Source: DATKKG01 sp035543015
Lineage (GTDB): Archaea; Thermoproteota; Nitrososphaeria; Conexivisphaerales; DTJL01
DNA length: 64,000 nt
Assembly (NCBI GenBank): GCA_035543015.1
Contig: DATKKG010000017.1
Location: forward strand, 108,518 to 172,517
Reading direction: 5' to 3'
Positions 51,657-60,255 of the stretch are shown one piece after another. How positions within the stretch are numbered: the first letter of the stretch is position 1; every line of letters begins with the position of its first letter. A program made the position numbers and the translations under genes. The notes beneath the pieces are model-generated. The model did no database searches. It was not told the DNA's origin and saw only the letters and a list, made by a program, of their open reading frames with translations.

Positions 51657-52904
51657 CTAGCGAGGCCTGGCCGCTTTGCCGGGGACGTCCACGTAGCCCG
51701 AACGGGGTGTCTTGGTCCAGGCGCCCCTCCTGTGGAGCAGAAGCTGGAAGATGGCAAGAACGGAGGCGAAGGAGAGGAGGGTGGTGTAGACGTAGACCAG
51801 GGGAGACAGCTTCACCATCTCGGCCGCGTCCTGACCGGCCACGACGGCCAGGCCCATCCCAAGGAGGAGCACGGACGCCAAGTTGGCGCCCAGGAACCCG
51901 ACGACGAAGACGAGGAGGGTGAGGCTGCTAGCTGTCTGGGGGATGCTGGCGATCGAGAGTATCCAGGAGAACATGGTGAAGAGGGCGAAGAAGGGCGTGG
52001 AGAAGTTGAGCATCGAGTCCAGGGCCTTCTTGAAGTCCGTATGAGTGAAGACGTCCGTGTTCCGGAGCATGGCGTCCAGGTAGCCCCTGTACCACCTCAG
52101 CCTCTGGGAGACCAGAGACGGGAGCCCGCTGGGCGCCTCCTGCCATACGTAGGCCGCCATATGGTAGCCGGGGTGGCCGGCTTTCAGTAGCCTGAGGCCC
52201 AGCTCGGCGTCCTCCGCAAGGTGCGGGTTGAAGCCGAACCCAGCTTCCGAGAACGCCTTCCGGCTTATGACGGTACAGCAGCCCGACACCGGGACGGACA
52301 GCTTGAGGACGTTCCTCCCCACGTTCATCACATGCCAAAGGAGTTCCTCGAAGACGGAAAGGCGGGTCAGGATGTTCTGGCTGGCGTTTATGATCTTGAA
52401 GTATCCTACGAGAACGTCACGGCCTCTGCGGTACTGGGCCACCGCCTTCAGGAGCAGGTCAGGCTGCGGGACGCAGTCCGCGTCCATAAGGAAGATCAGC
52501 TCGCCGGTCGAAACCGCGAGGCCCTGGTTGAGGGCTCCAGCCTTCCCCTCCCTGTTCTGTATGTGCAGGAGCCTGAATCGCGGATCCCCTTCAACGAGAC
52601 GACGCATCCCCTCCAGGGTCCCGTCGGACGAACCGTCCTCCACCAGTATGAATTCGAGCTTCGACTGGTCGTAGGCCAGGCCTCTCAAACCTCTCAGCAA
52701 CCTGGCGGCGACGCTCGCCTCGTCCTTCACGGCCACGACCACGCTCACGGTGGGAAGACTGGAGGAGACGTCCGCTGACTCCTCCATCGAGCGCCTGCGC
52801 CATATGGAGTACCCTCCGACGACGAACAGCGTCCCCAGGTAGGCCGAATAGACAGAGAACAGGATGCCTAACCCAAGGACCACGTACTCGAAGAATGTCG
52901 TCAA
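51657..52904 (-). CDS. Membrane family 2 glycosyltransferase (processive-type)
   Basis: 415 residues. One N-terminal helix (about 9-31), a GT2 catalytic domain with VSVVVAVKDEA, LVEDGSSDG (about 87-95), MDADCVPQ (about 135-142), AEDAELG (about 229-235) and QRLRWYRG (about 264-271, the QxxRW motif), then three to four C-terminal helices. This layout matches hyaluronan/cellulose synthase-like or N-acetylglucosaminyl transferases making surface polysaccharides. Same strand as and 40 bases after the GT4 gene. Confidence 0.88.
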   Translation of the reverse strand: MTTFFEYVVLGLGILFSVYSAYLGTLFVVGGYSIWRRRSMEESADVSSSLPTVSVVVAVKDEASVAARLLRGLRGLAYDQSKLEFILVEDGSSDGTLEGMRRLVEGDPRFRLLHIQNREGKAGALNQGLAVSTGELIFLMDADCVPQPDLLLKAVAQYRRGRDVLVGYFKIINASQNILTRLSVFEELLWHVMNVGRNVLKLSVPVSGCCTVISRKAFSEAGFGFNPHLAEDAELGLRLLKAGHPGYHMAAYVWQEAPSGLPSLVSQRLRWYRGYLDAMLRNTDVFTHTDFKKALDSMLNFSTPFFALFTMFSWILSIASIPQTASSLTLLVFVVGFLGANLASVLLLGMGLAVVAGQDAAEMVKLSPLVYVYTTLLSFASVLAIFQLLLHRRGAWTKTPRSGYVDVPGKAARPR

Positions 52905-52944
52905 CCCGCTCGCGAAAGGTTCAGCGTCTTTGCATTATATATGT

Positions 52945-54180
52945 TCAGCGTATCCAGCCTCCGGCGGTTTCACCGTGTCCTGACACGACGGCGTCGAACA
53001 TCTCGGCAGAGAAGCCCTCGAGGGGGAACCGCGCCAGGGCAGATGAACGGGCTGCGAGGCTCATCCTGCCGAGCAACACGGAGTCGCGGTACAGGACCTC
53101 CAGTTTCTCGCGGAGGGCATCGGGGTCTCCCGGGGGCACGACGAAGCCCGTGACCCCGTCTTCGATCTGCTCTTTCATCCCGCCCGAGGAGGTCCCTATC
53201 ACGGGAGTACCACACATCATGGCTTCTATCACGCTGAAGGGAAAGGCGTCCTGAAGCGATGGCAGCACGTAGACGCTCGCGGAAGAGTAGAGGTCGACGA
53301 GATCCTCCAGACGCACGAAATACCTGAAGTGCACCACTTCGGTGAGCCCGAACCTCTCGACGCTCTTGGTGAGGTTTTCAAGGTAGTCGGAAGTCGTAAG
53401 GACCACTCCGAACTCGCCTACGGGACCGACGACGGTGACAGATATGTTCGCGCCAGGGAGGTCAGAGACCATGCCCCGCAGCGCTTCAAGGAGAACGTGC
53501 ACCCCCTTCTGGGGAACTATCCTGCCCACGAAGAGCACTGAAAACGTCCCCGTATCCTTCGGCGAAGTCGGGTGGAAGACCGACGAGTCGACCCTGCCAT
53601 GCCGGACGACGCGGACGCGCCGCCTGTCAACTCCGCAGCTCACGAGGAGCTCGGCATGGACTTCGCTCTGCGCGATGACCGAAACCCTGTCGAGGACCCT
53701 CCGCGCGAGCACTCCATAGCTGAGGTAGGTCAGGGAGTCCGCGGTCCCGTCCGAGACGAACTTCCAGTCCCCGGCCAGCTCCGTATGCACCAGCTTCCTT
53801 CGCAGCGATGGCCGGAGCGAGGCCCACGTCGTGAACCACATGCTGTCCGAGTGGATCCTGTCGCAAGCCTGCATGACGCCCCTCAGGCGGAAGGACAAGA
53901 CGAGGCCCCTGACCATGTCGTCCAGGTCGGCCATCATCTGGGGCGCCCTCGCCCCGAACAGCCTCCGCACGACCTCTCTGAAGGATGAGTGGTCCGAAGG
54001 CCGCGGGGTCGCCAGCTTCAACTCCTCGTAGGACGTGCCTTTCCCCGAGAGCCGGTCCACTTCGCCGGGCTTGACGACGATGACGTAGGCCAGGTCCGAT
54101 ATGCCTCGCCAGCAGGCGTCGTAGGCCTTGGACGCGCCCGTGCCCTGCTCTCCGAAGATGGTCACGTGGAGTATCCTCAT
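52945..54180 (-). CDS. Family 4 glycosyltransferase
   Basis: 411 residues from ATG 54180 (MRILHVTIFGEQGTGASKAY). A GT-B fold with VLFVGRIVPQKGVHVLLEAL (about 217-236) and the donor-site block PSLQDAFPFSVIEAMMCGTPVIG (about 316-338), including the E-x7-E pair. An upstream frame to 54210 is unsupported. Likely adds sugars to a lipid or protein carrier with the GT2 enzyme; probably an operon with it. Confidence 0.88.
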   Translation of the reverse strand: MRILHVTIFGEQGTGASKAYDACWRGISDLAYVIVVKPGEVDRLSGKGTSYEELKLATPRPSDHSSFREVVRRLFGARAPQMMADLDDMVRGLVLSFRLRGVMQACDRIHSDSMWFTTWASLRPSLRRKLVHTELAGDWKFVSDGTADSLTYLSYGVLARRVLDRVSVIAQSEVHAELLVSCGVDRRRVRVVRHGRVDSSVFHPTSPKDTGTFSVLFVGRIVPQKGVHVLLEALRGMVSDLPGANISVTVVGPVGEFGVVLTTSDYLENLTKSVERFGLTEVVHFRYFVRLEDLVDLYSSASVYVLPSLQDAFPFSVIEAMMCGTPVIGTSSGGMKEQIEDGVTGFVVPPGDPDALREKLEVLYRDSVLLGRMSLAARSSALARFPLEGFSAEMFDAVVSGHGETAGGWIR

Positions 54181-54381
54181 GGGATCACCATGTGAGGCCC
54201 GCCACGACAACGAAGGAGAACCACCCGATGCCTGGGGTGACGGAAAGACACGTCGGGCTGGGCGTCAAAGCTGGGGACCCCTTCACCCGACCAACTGAAA
54301 AGACTTGCGGGAGGGAGCTCGGCCCGGCCCGGGCGGTCCCCTCAGCAACGCTTAAGCACGAACGGAGCGCAATACACCACG

Positions 54382-55212
54382 TTGGTCGAGGTACTCAAGG
54401 CGTCGGGCGGCAGGGAGGAGTTCGACCGACGCAAGTTCCTTCGGTCGATCATGCGCGGAGGGTCCTCCAAGGAGACGGCGCAGCAGGTACTTGACTACGT
54501 CCAGCCGAGGCTGCACGACGGCATCTCGACGAAGGAGATCTTCCAGCTCGCTTCAGAGCGCCTGTCGAGTGTCGACACGAGAGGCTCCCTCAGATATGAC
54601 CTCAAGAACTCCATGATGAGGCTGGGGCCTTCGGGGTTCCCCTTCGAGGACTTCATCGGCGCGGTCCTGACGGGAATGGGCTACGAGGTCTCCGTAAGGA
54701 ACGTCGCCCACGGAAGGTGCGTCAGGCATGAGATCGACCTGATTGCGGTCTCGCATGGGAAGGCCACCATGGTCGAATGCAAGTACCACAACTACAAGGG
54801 CGTGTTCACGGGCGTGAAGGAGGCCATGTACACCTACGCGAGGCTCCTGGACATCCGCGAGGGGTACGCCGCGGACCACATGGGCGCCAAGATCGAAAAG
54901 GCGATGCTGGTGACCAACACGAAGTTCTCCGACGACGCGATCACGTTCGCCAACTGCAGGGACATCGAACTCCTGGGATGGCACCACCCCGAGAGGAACG
55001 GCCTGGAAAGGATAATCGACAGCAGGAGGCTGTATCCGATCACGATACTGCATGGCCTCGAGGGCGGCGAAGCCAACGATCTCGCCCGCTGTGGGATTCT
55101 CCTGGTGAGGGACCTCCTACGCTTCGACAGGCGCGACATCTCCGAGAAGACGGGCATCCCGTCGCGCCGTCTTGAGAGGCTTTCGACGGAGGCGAGGGAC
55201 CTCCTTGGCTGA
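54382..55212 (+). CDS. ATP-cone / PD-(D/E)XK nuclease-like fusion with C-terminal HhH-like end
   Basis: 276 residues, TTG start with TATA-like CGCTTAAGCACG (54350-54360) about 27 bases upstream. Residues about 1-80 resemble the ATP-cone allosteric domain of NrdR and ribonucleotide reductases (VLKASGGREEFDRRKFLRSI, with helical bundle to LKNSMMRLG). Residues about 85-210 form a restriction-endonuclease fold: HEIDLIAVSHGKATMVECKY carries Asp119, Glu132 and Lys134 (D...E-x-K). The C-terminus (ISEKTGIPSRRLERLSTEA) resembles a helix-hairpin-helix. An ATP- or dATP-gated DNA nuclease is an attractive guess. Confidence 0.72.
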   Translation: MVEVLKASGGREEFDRRKFLRSIMRGGSSKETAQQVLDYVQPRLHDGISTKEIFQLASERLSSVDTRGSLRYDLKNSMMRLGPSGFPFEDFIGAVLTGMGYEVSVRNVAHGRCVRHEIDLIAVSHGKATMVECKYHNYKGVFTGVKEAMYTYARLLDIREGYAADHMGAKIEKAMLVTNTKFSDDAITFANCRDIELLGWHHPERNGLERIIDSRRLYPITILHGLEGGEANDLARCGILLVRDLLRFDRRDISEKTGIPSRRLERLSTEARDLLG

Positions 55213-55227
55213 CGCCGAAGCTGCGAC

Positions 55228-56292
55228 ATGGATAAATCGACGGACCTCCGTTCGAGGTGGTGTGCTTTGGAGCCTGACCAGGTAAGGGTCGAAGCGTCCT
55301 TCTGGAGGAAGGCTGAGGGAGGGCGCGTCAAGTGCGAGCTGTGTCCGAGGTTCTGCTCTGTTCCTGAAGGCAAGATCGGATTCTGCGGCGTAAGGGCGAA
55401 CCTAGGAGGCAAGATGTACGCCCTCAGCTACGGTCGTCTGACCGCGGCCGCCGTGGACCCGATAGAGAAGAAGCCCTTGTTCCACTTCCACCCTGGCAGC
55501 AGGGTGCTTTCCATCTCGACGGCGGGCTGCACCTTCGCCTGCCAGTTCTGCCAGAATTTCGAGATCAGTCAGCGCCGCAAGGTCGATGGGGGATACACCC
55601 CTCCGGAGGACGTCGTCCGGATGGCCCTCAGGCTCGGGGCCGACGGGATCACGGGGACATATAACGAGCCGACCACACAGATAGAGTACCTCTTGGATGT
55701 GATGAAGGAGGCTCACCGAAAGGGCCTCTTCACCACCTGGGTCTCCGACGGATACATCACGCCCGAGGCCGTGAAGGAGCTTGCGCCTCACCTGGACGCC
55801 ATCACAGTGGACTTCAAGGGGAACGGCAACGAGCAGTTCTACCGGAAGTACATCTACGTCCCGTCGCCCGCCCCCATCTTCGACGCGATAAGGGAGCTCC
55901 AGGCCCTGAAGGTTCACGTCGAAGTGACCAACCTGGTCGTGCCTGTCAAGGAGGGAAGCGACGAGGGGGACCTCAGGAGGATGGCCGAGTTCGTGCGCGA
56001 TGTCCAGGGAGAGGAGGCTTCGTTCCATCTCCTTGCCTTCCATCCCGACTACAAGATGCTCGACGTCCCACCCACGCCGCGGGAAGTGCTTTTCAGGATG
56101 TACGAAGTGGCCAGGAAGGCCGGCATAAACTACGTGTACATCGGGAACATTGGGGACGACCGCTACGAGACCACCTTCTGCCCCGGATGCTCGGCTCCTC
56201 TGGTCGTCAGGCACATCTTTGGAGTGAAGAAGAACGTCCTGAAGGGGAACAAGTGCCCCTACTGCGGCGCCAGCGTCCCCATCGTCATCTAG
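55228..56292 (+). CDS. amrS: AmmeMemoRadiSam-type radical SAM enzyme
   Basis: 354 residues. The radical SAM cluster is CTFACQFCQN (Cys101, 105, 108), with N-terminal CELCPRFC and GKIGFCGVRAN and a C-terminal zinc-ribbon-like CPGC...CPYCG. These match the radical SAM protein AmrS that usually pairs with an AMMECR1-domain and a Memo protein; neither partner is seen in the window. Substrate unknown. Starts 15 bases after the ATP-cone nuclease gene; its end overlaps the convergent regulator by 8 bases. Confidence 0.87.
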   Translation: MDKSTDLRSRWCALEPDQVRVEASFWRKAEGGRVKCELCPRFCSVPEGKIGFCGVRANLGGKMYALSYGRLTAAAVDPIEKKPLFHFHPGSRVLSISTAGCTFACQFCQNFEISQRRKVDGGYTPPEDVVRMALRLGADGITGTYNEPTTQIEYLLDVMKEAHRKGLFTTWVSDGYITPEAVKELAPHLDAITVDFKGNGNEQFYRKYIYVPSPAPIFDAIRELQALKVHVEVTNLVVPVKEGSDEGDLRRMAEFVRDVQGEEASFHLLAFHPDYKMLDVPPTPREVLFRMYEVARKAGINYVYIGNIGDDRYETTFCPGCSAPLVVRHIFGVKKNVLKGNKCPYCGASVPIVI

Positions 56293-57229
56293 GAGCGCGT
56301 GCCTTCCTGGCATGGAACCCTGCCAGCGTGAGCGCCTTCTCGGCCACCTCCGCCGGGCTTGAGCCGAGAACGTACGCTGAGGGCTCAAGGCCAAGGCTCC
56401 CCGATTCCACGACCAGGTCCGGGGGGCCCTCGAGCTCGGCGCACAGTCCCGCGATCGACTTCAGGGGATCCGACCTGGCCTCGTCCCTGTCCACGTCGAT
56501 CCTCCTCCAGCCCAGGCTGCGCGCTGTGTCCCCGACTCGCGGATCGTACCTGACGTTGAGGCCGCTGCTGACTCCCTTGAAGGCGTCCCTCACCGTAAGG
56601 ACTATCCTCGCGGTGTAGCGGGACGCGCCGAACTCGGGCGACGAGGCAGCCTTCGCTCTGCCTTTGACCGAGGCGATGCGACCTGCGATGCCGGCTACGT
56701 CGCGTTCGTCCTTGGCATCCGGGAGCGCGAACACAAAGTTCGTCAGGACCCCCGGGATGAGGAGAGGAAATGTGCTGGACGACTCAAGAAGGCGGACGGC
56801 CTCCTCGAGTTCGCGCAGGGCGCCCGACCTCTCCTTTTCCGCCCCGACAGAGAAGAACTTCAGGCAGACGTCGCAGGATTCCGGGAGCCCGGCCTCCGCC
56901 CTATGGTGGACGCAAAGGCTGCCCGTCCCAAGGACTTCGGACGCTATCTCGAGTGAGGCGAGGGCCGCGCCGGAGTCGTCTCCCGAGCTAAGGGCAGCCA
57001 TCCTTTCCGCATGCCTGGATGTGAGGCTCTCCGGCACCCCCAGGTCCGCGGCCTTCGCGAGATAGAAGCCATTCGTCCGCCGAAGGTACAGCGCGACCGA
57101 CGGCTGGGTCACGCCAAGGTACTTCGCGATCCTCGCTTGGCTCAGCCCGCCTCCTCTCAGCTTGAGAGCCGCGACGGCCCTGACCCAAGGGAGGTACTCC
57201 CTGGTGGCCATCTCTATCGGGTCCTTCAC
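56285..57229 (-). CDS. HTH-ThiN thiamine-type transcriptional regulator
   Basis: 314 residues. Residues about 15-60 form an HTH (VAALKLRGGGLSQARIAKYLGVTQPSVALYL); the middle has CDVCLKFFS; the C-terminal half is ThiN-like: VAGIAGRIASVKG, PEFGASRYTARIVLTV and SGLNVRYDP. ThiN-HTH proteins (ThiR) sense thiamine phosphate in archaea and control thiamine genes, which are not in this window. The catalytic residues of stand-alone ThiN were not verified. GTG 57229 sits about 26 bases after a leftward TATA (GCTTATTAGCG, 57250-57260). Confidence 0.85.
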   Translation of the reverse strand: MKDPIEMATREYLPWVRAVAALKLRGGGLSQARIAKYLGVTQPSVALYLRRTNGFYLAKAADLGVPESLTSRHAERMAALSSGDDSGAALASLEIASEVLGTGSLCVHHRAEAGLPESCDVCLKFFSVGAEKERSGALRELEEAVRLLESSSTFPLLIPGVLTNFVFALPDAKDERDVAGIAGRIASVKGRAKAASSPEFGASRYTARIVLTVRDAFKGVSSGLNVRYDPRVGDTARSLGWRRIDVDRDEARSDPLKSIAGLCAELEGPPDLVVESGSLGLEPSAYVLGSSPAEVAEKALTLAGFHARKARAPR

Positions 57230-57288
57230 GACATAAGCGGCCTATGAGGGCGCTAATAAGCATGGACTACACGAGAACTCCTGCAGAG

Positions 57289-57298
57289 CCTAAATACG
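57289..57298 (+). promoter_or_regulatory. TATA box of the shikimate dehydrogenase-like gene
   Basis: CCTAAATACG lies 24 bases before GTG 57317, predicting a leaderless transcript. A separate leftward TATA at 57250-57260 serves the divergent regulator. Confidence 0.55.
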
Positions 57299-57316
57299 GG
57301 ACGGATTCAGCCAGAT

Positions 57317-58162
57317 GTGTTGAGCAGGACGGCCGCCTTCGCGGGCAAGCAGAGGAGGGTCTATGAGCTGGGCGATGGAGCGTTGGGTTTCGCCGTCGCG
57401 AACATTCACTACGCTGCCGCAAAGGTCGAGGGCATCGAGATGGCATACATCCCCAGGAAGCTTCAGAGGGGGGAGCTCCGCACCGCGTTCCTGGACCTCT
57501 GCCCGGGAGCGTCAGGCTTCGTTGTGACCGCGCCTTTCAAGACCGAGATCCTGATGCTCATGGACCACATAGACAACGACGCGCGAACCATAGGGGCCGT
57601 CAACATGATTACATGTGTTGAAGGGAGCTCGACGGGCTTCAACACCGACTGGCTCGCCATCTTCCGCGTCCTCAGGAGGCTGGGCCTGAGGCCTGACACC
57701 AACAGGTCTCTTGTAGTAGGCACGGGAGGAGCCGCCCGAGCCTCTCTATACGCTCTTTGGAAGCTCGGTTTCACGAGGATGACACTGGCCGGAAGGAACC
57801 ATGCCAGGTCGGAGGCCATAGCCAAAGGCCTCGGCTTCGTCATGGGAGCTGACGTTGTGCCGGTCCCGTTCCCCATCCAGCCGTCCGATGCGGAGCTGTC
57901 CACCTATGACGTCATGGTGAACGCCACCCCTCTGGGCCGGAACGGCGAGGACCCCCTGGCCGGCATCGAGGTCCCTCAAAGGACTGCCCTTGTGGACCTG
58001 ACCCTCTCCGCCTCTGAGACCCCCCTGGTCAGGCGCTCCGGGACAGGCCGCAGGATAATCGTCACAGGCTCCGACATCGCGGCCGAGGAGGCCTCGCTCG
58101 ACGTAAGGGCCTGGGCCGGCAAGGTCCCGCTCGAGGGAGCGGAGGGAAGCGCGTCCCGCTGA
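57317..58162 (+). CDS. Shikimate dehydrogenase-like protein
   Basis: 281 residues, GTG start. NADPH-dependent reduction of 3-dehydroshikimate is the family reaction. Substrate residues are kept: Lys in VTAPFKTEI (about 74-82, the catalytic lysine) and Asp in GFNTDWLAI (about 111-119). Rossmann fold: LVVGTGGAARASLYAL (about 134-149), and NATPLGRNGEDPL. The first residues are shorter than in typical AroE. No other shikimate gene is nearby, so a quinate/aminoshikimate-type paralogue cannot be excluded. Confidence 0.82.
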   Translation: MLSRTAAFAGKQRRVYELGDGALGFAVANIHYAAAKVEGIEMAYIPRKLQRGELRTAFLDLCPGASGFVVTAPFKTEILMLMDHIDNDARTIGAVNMITCVEGSSTGFNTDWLAIFRVLRRLGLRPDTNRSLVVGTGGAARASLYALWKLGFTRMTLAGRNHARSEAIAKGLGFVMGADVVPVPFPIQPSDAELSTYDVMVNATPLGRNGEDPLAGIEVPQRTALVDLTLSASETPLVRRSGTGRRIIVTGSDIAAEEASLDVRAWAGKVPLEGAEGSASR

Positions 58163-58205
58163 AGGGAGCTACTATTATATCTCGCCCCCAAGCTAGCTAT
58201 CGCAC

Positions 58206-58697
58206 ATGTCCATCTCGGAAGCCTTCTTCTTCAGCAGGGCGGTGAAGAAGTACATGAGGAGGAAGTTCTACATCCTGAAGGCCAATGACACCGTGGCATC
58301 CGCCGTCAGGACGATGAAGGAGAACAACCTCGGGAGCGTCGGCGTGGAGTTCGAGGATGGGTCGGTGGGCATACTTACGGACCGGGACATCGTCATGAAG
58401 GTCGTTTTGGTCTCGGGGGACCCTTCGAAGGTCAAGCTGGGGGACGTGGCCACAAGGCATGCGGTGACCATCCAGGAGAGCTCCTCCCTGGAGGAGGCCA
58501 TGCGCCTCATGAGGGACAACGGCATCCTGAGGCTCGTCGTCGTCGATGGTAAGGGGAAGCCCGTCGGGCTCCTTGTGGAGAGGTGGGTTTTCGCGTCTCT
58601 TGTGTCCGAGCTCCTGGGCGGGAAGAAGAAGGAGTCCCGGACCTGGCTCGACCGATACATCAACGACGTGACCGACGCCACGCTCATGGAAGACTAG
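58206..58697 (+). CDS. Two-CBS-domain protein
   Basis: 163 residues with a tandem CBS pair: FYILKANDTVASAVRTMKENNLGSV...VGILTDRDIVMKV (about 21-65) and HAVTIQESSSLEEAMRLMRDNGILRLVVV (about 85-113), then an acidic tail. CBS pairs bind adenine nucleotides; here it stands alone, as a regulatory subunit would. TATA ACTATTATAT (58171-58180) is about 30 bases upstream. Its end faces the transporter gene, two bases apart. Confidence 0.82.
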   Translation: MSISEAFFFSRAVKKYMRRKFYILKANDTVASAVRTMKENNLGSVGVEFEDGSVGILTDRDIVMKVVLVSGDPSKVKLGDVATRHAVTIQESSSLEEAMRLMRDNGILRLVVVDGKGKPVGLLVERWVFASLVSELLGGKKKESRTWLDRYINDVTDATLMED

Positions 58698-58698
58698 T

Positions 58699-60114
58699 TC
58701 AGTGGAAGAAGACCATCAGCCAGACCTGTGCGATCACCGTTGGCAGGACGCCCCCAAGCAACCCCACTCCGAGCCATTTCGAGAACTTCATGTGATAGTT
58801 GAACCTCTTCTCCATCATTCCAAGGGCCACGATGTTCGCGGTGCTGCCTATCATCGTTATGTTGCCGCCGTAGACGCCCCCGAAGAGGAGCGCGAAGTAG
58901 AGGGGCTCCCCCTGGAACCCCAGACCCACGAGGCTCTGGACGACCGGGATGAGGGCTGCGACCAACACGACGTTGTCGAGGACGGAGGACGCCCACGAAC
59001 CGAGCCACAGGACGATGCTCTCGATCTGCACCTGGGTCGTGGCGATTGAGGATATGCCGCTTGCCAGCCTGTCCGTGAGCCCCGTGTACTTGAGAGCTCC
59101 GGCCTTCGCGAAGAGGAACATGAAGAACACGAGAGACCACCAGTCAACGCCCCTTTCGACCACTAGCCTAGCCTTGGACCTCTTCCAGAACATGCCCACG
59201 GCCGCGCCCAAGAGGGAGAAGACCAGAAGGAGAGTGTCCTTCTCAAGGCCGAAGAGCAGCTCCAGACGATAGTGTATGGCGACGAAGAAGATCGTACCGA
59301 ACAGGATCGCAGCGCTGATCTTGACTTCCCTCATCTTCTCTTTGCCGACCGTCCCGAGCACGTCAGCCGAAGTGTTTTCACCTATCTTGGCCGAGACCTT
59401 CACCTTCGCTTCAGACAGGGCCTTCCGATAGTAGAGGGGCAGTATGGCGATGAGAAGGAGAAGGGACACGAGGGCCACGGGGGTCGCCCACCGAATGAAG
59501 TCCTCGAAGGTCAGGTTCCCCCTCAGGCCGATGAGTATGCCTATTGGGTTCCCCAGCATCGTCGCCGAGCTCCCGACGTTCGTCGCGAGCACGGTTGAAA
59601 TGACGTAGGGGAGGGGATCGATATCGAAATACGTGCAGTACTCGAAGACGATGGCTATTATGAAGAGGATAGAGGTCACTTCGTCCACCAAGGCCGCCAT
59701 GAGGGTGGACATCACCAAAAGGACTATGAGGACGAGGCGAGGATTGTACTTCGTTCCCTTCAAGAGCTTGTCGAGGATCCAGGTGAAGAGGCCGCTCTCC
59801 TTGGCTATGTCCACCAGGATCATCATCCCGATGAGGAAGACGATGACGTCCATGTTCATGAACTGAATCATGTGGCTGATGTCCAGCGTCGCGGTCGCCA
59901 GCAACGCGGAGATGCCAACAAAGGCGATGGCGAGCCTGAAGCGCCAGAACATCAGCGTGCCGATGACTGTGGCGATGAAGATGCTTCCCGCGACAACTTG
60001 CTTGACGTTGCCGAGGACCAGCCAAAGGACGGCGAAGGTTAAGGAGACGGCTGCGATGTAGATGACCGCGTCCCGCCTGGTCCCAACCGGACCGCTCGAT
60101 TCCTGCTCTGTCAA
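58699..60114 (-). CDS. Ion transporter of the ArsB/NhaD (SLC13-like) superfamily
   Basis: 471 residues, about 11-12 membrane helices. ArsB/NhaD-type motifs: two pseudo-symmetric hairpins, one with LATNVGSSATMLGNPIGILI (about 175-194) and one with GGVYGGNITMIGSTANIVAL (about 423-442), the N-x-G-S-x-x-T-x-x-G-N/S-x-x-N signature. Could move sodium, arsenite or dicarboxylate; not decidable here. Convergent with the CBS-protein gene, whose product might regulate it. Confidence 0.83.
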   Translation of the reverse strand: MTEQESSGPVGTRRDAVIYIAAVSLTFAVLWLVLGNVKQVVAGSIFIATVIGTLMFWRFRLAIAFVGISALLATATLDISHMIQFMNMDVIVFLIGMMILVDIAKESGLFTWILDKLLKGTKYNPRLVLIVLLVMSTLMAALVDEVTSILFIIAIVFEYCTYFDIDPLPYVISTVLATNVGSSATMLGNPIGILIGLRGNLTFEDFIRWATPVALVSLLLLIAILPLYYRKALSEAKVKVSAKIGENTSADVLGTVGKEKMREVKISAAILFGTIFFVAIHYRLELLFGLEKDTLLLVFSLLGAAVGMFWKRSKARLVVERGVDWWSLVFFMFLFAKAGALKYTGLTDRLASGISSIATTQVQIESIVLWLGSWASSVLDNVVLVAALIPVVQSLVGLGFQGEPLYFALLFGGVYGGNITMIGSTANIVALGMMEKRFNYHMKFSKWLGVGLLGGVLPTVIAQVWLMVFFH

Positions 60115-60255
60115 TTCATGCGTGACCCCTGTTCAAAGGAATGGTCTCGGAAGGGTTGGGTGGCGAGAACACAAATCATCATATTATCGAGTGCCGTCTA
60201 TAAGTATTGCCCTGACGGGCTGCGGGGCTTCTCCCTTCCTGGGAGCCGAGGTCCC

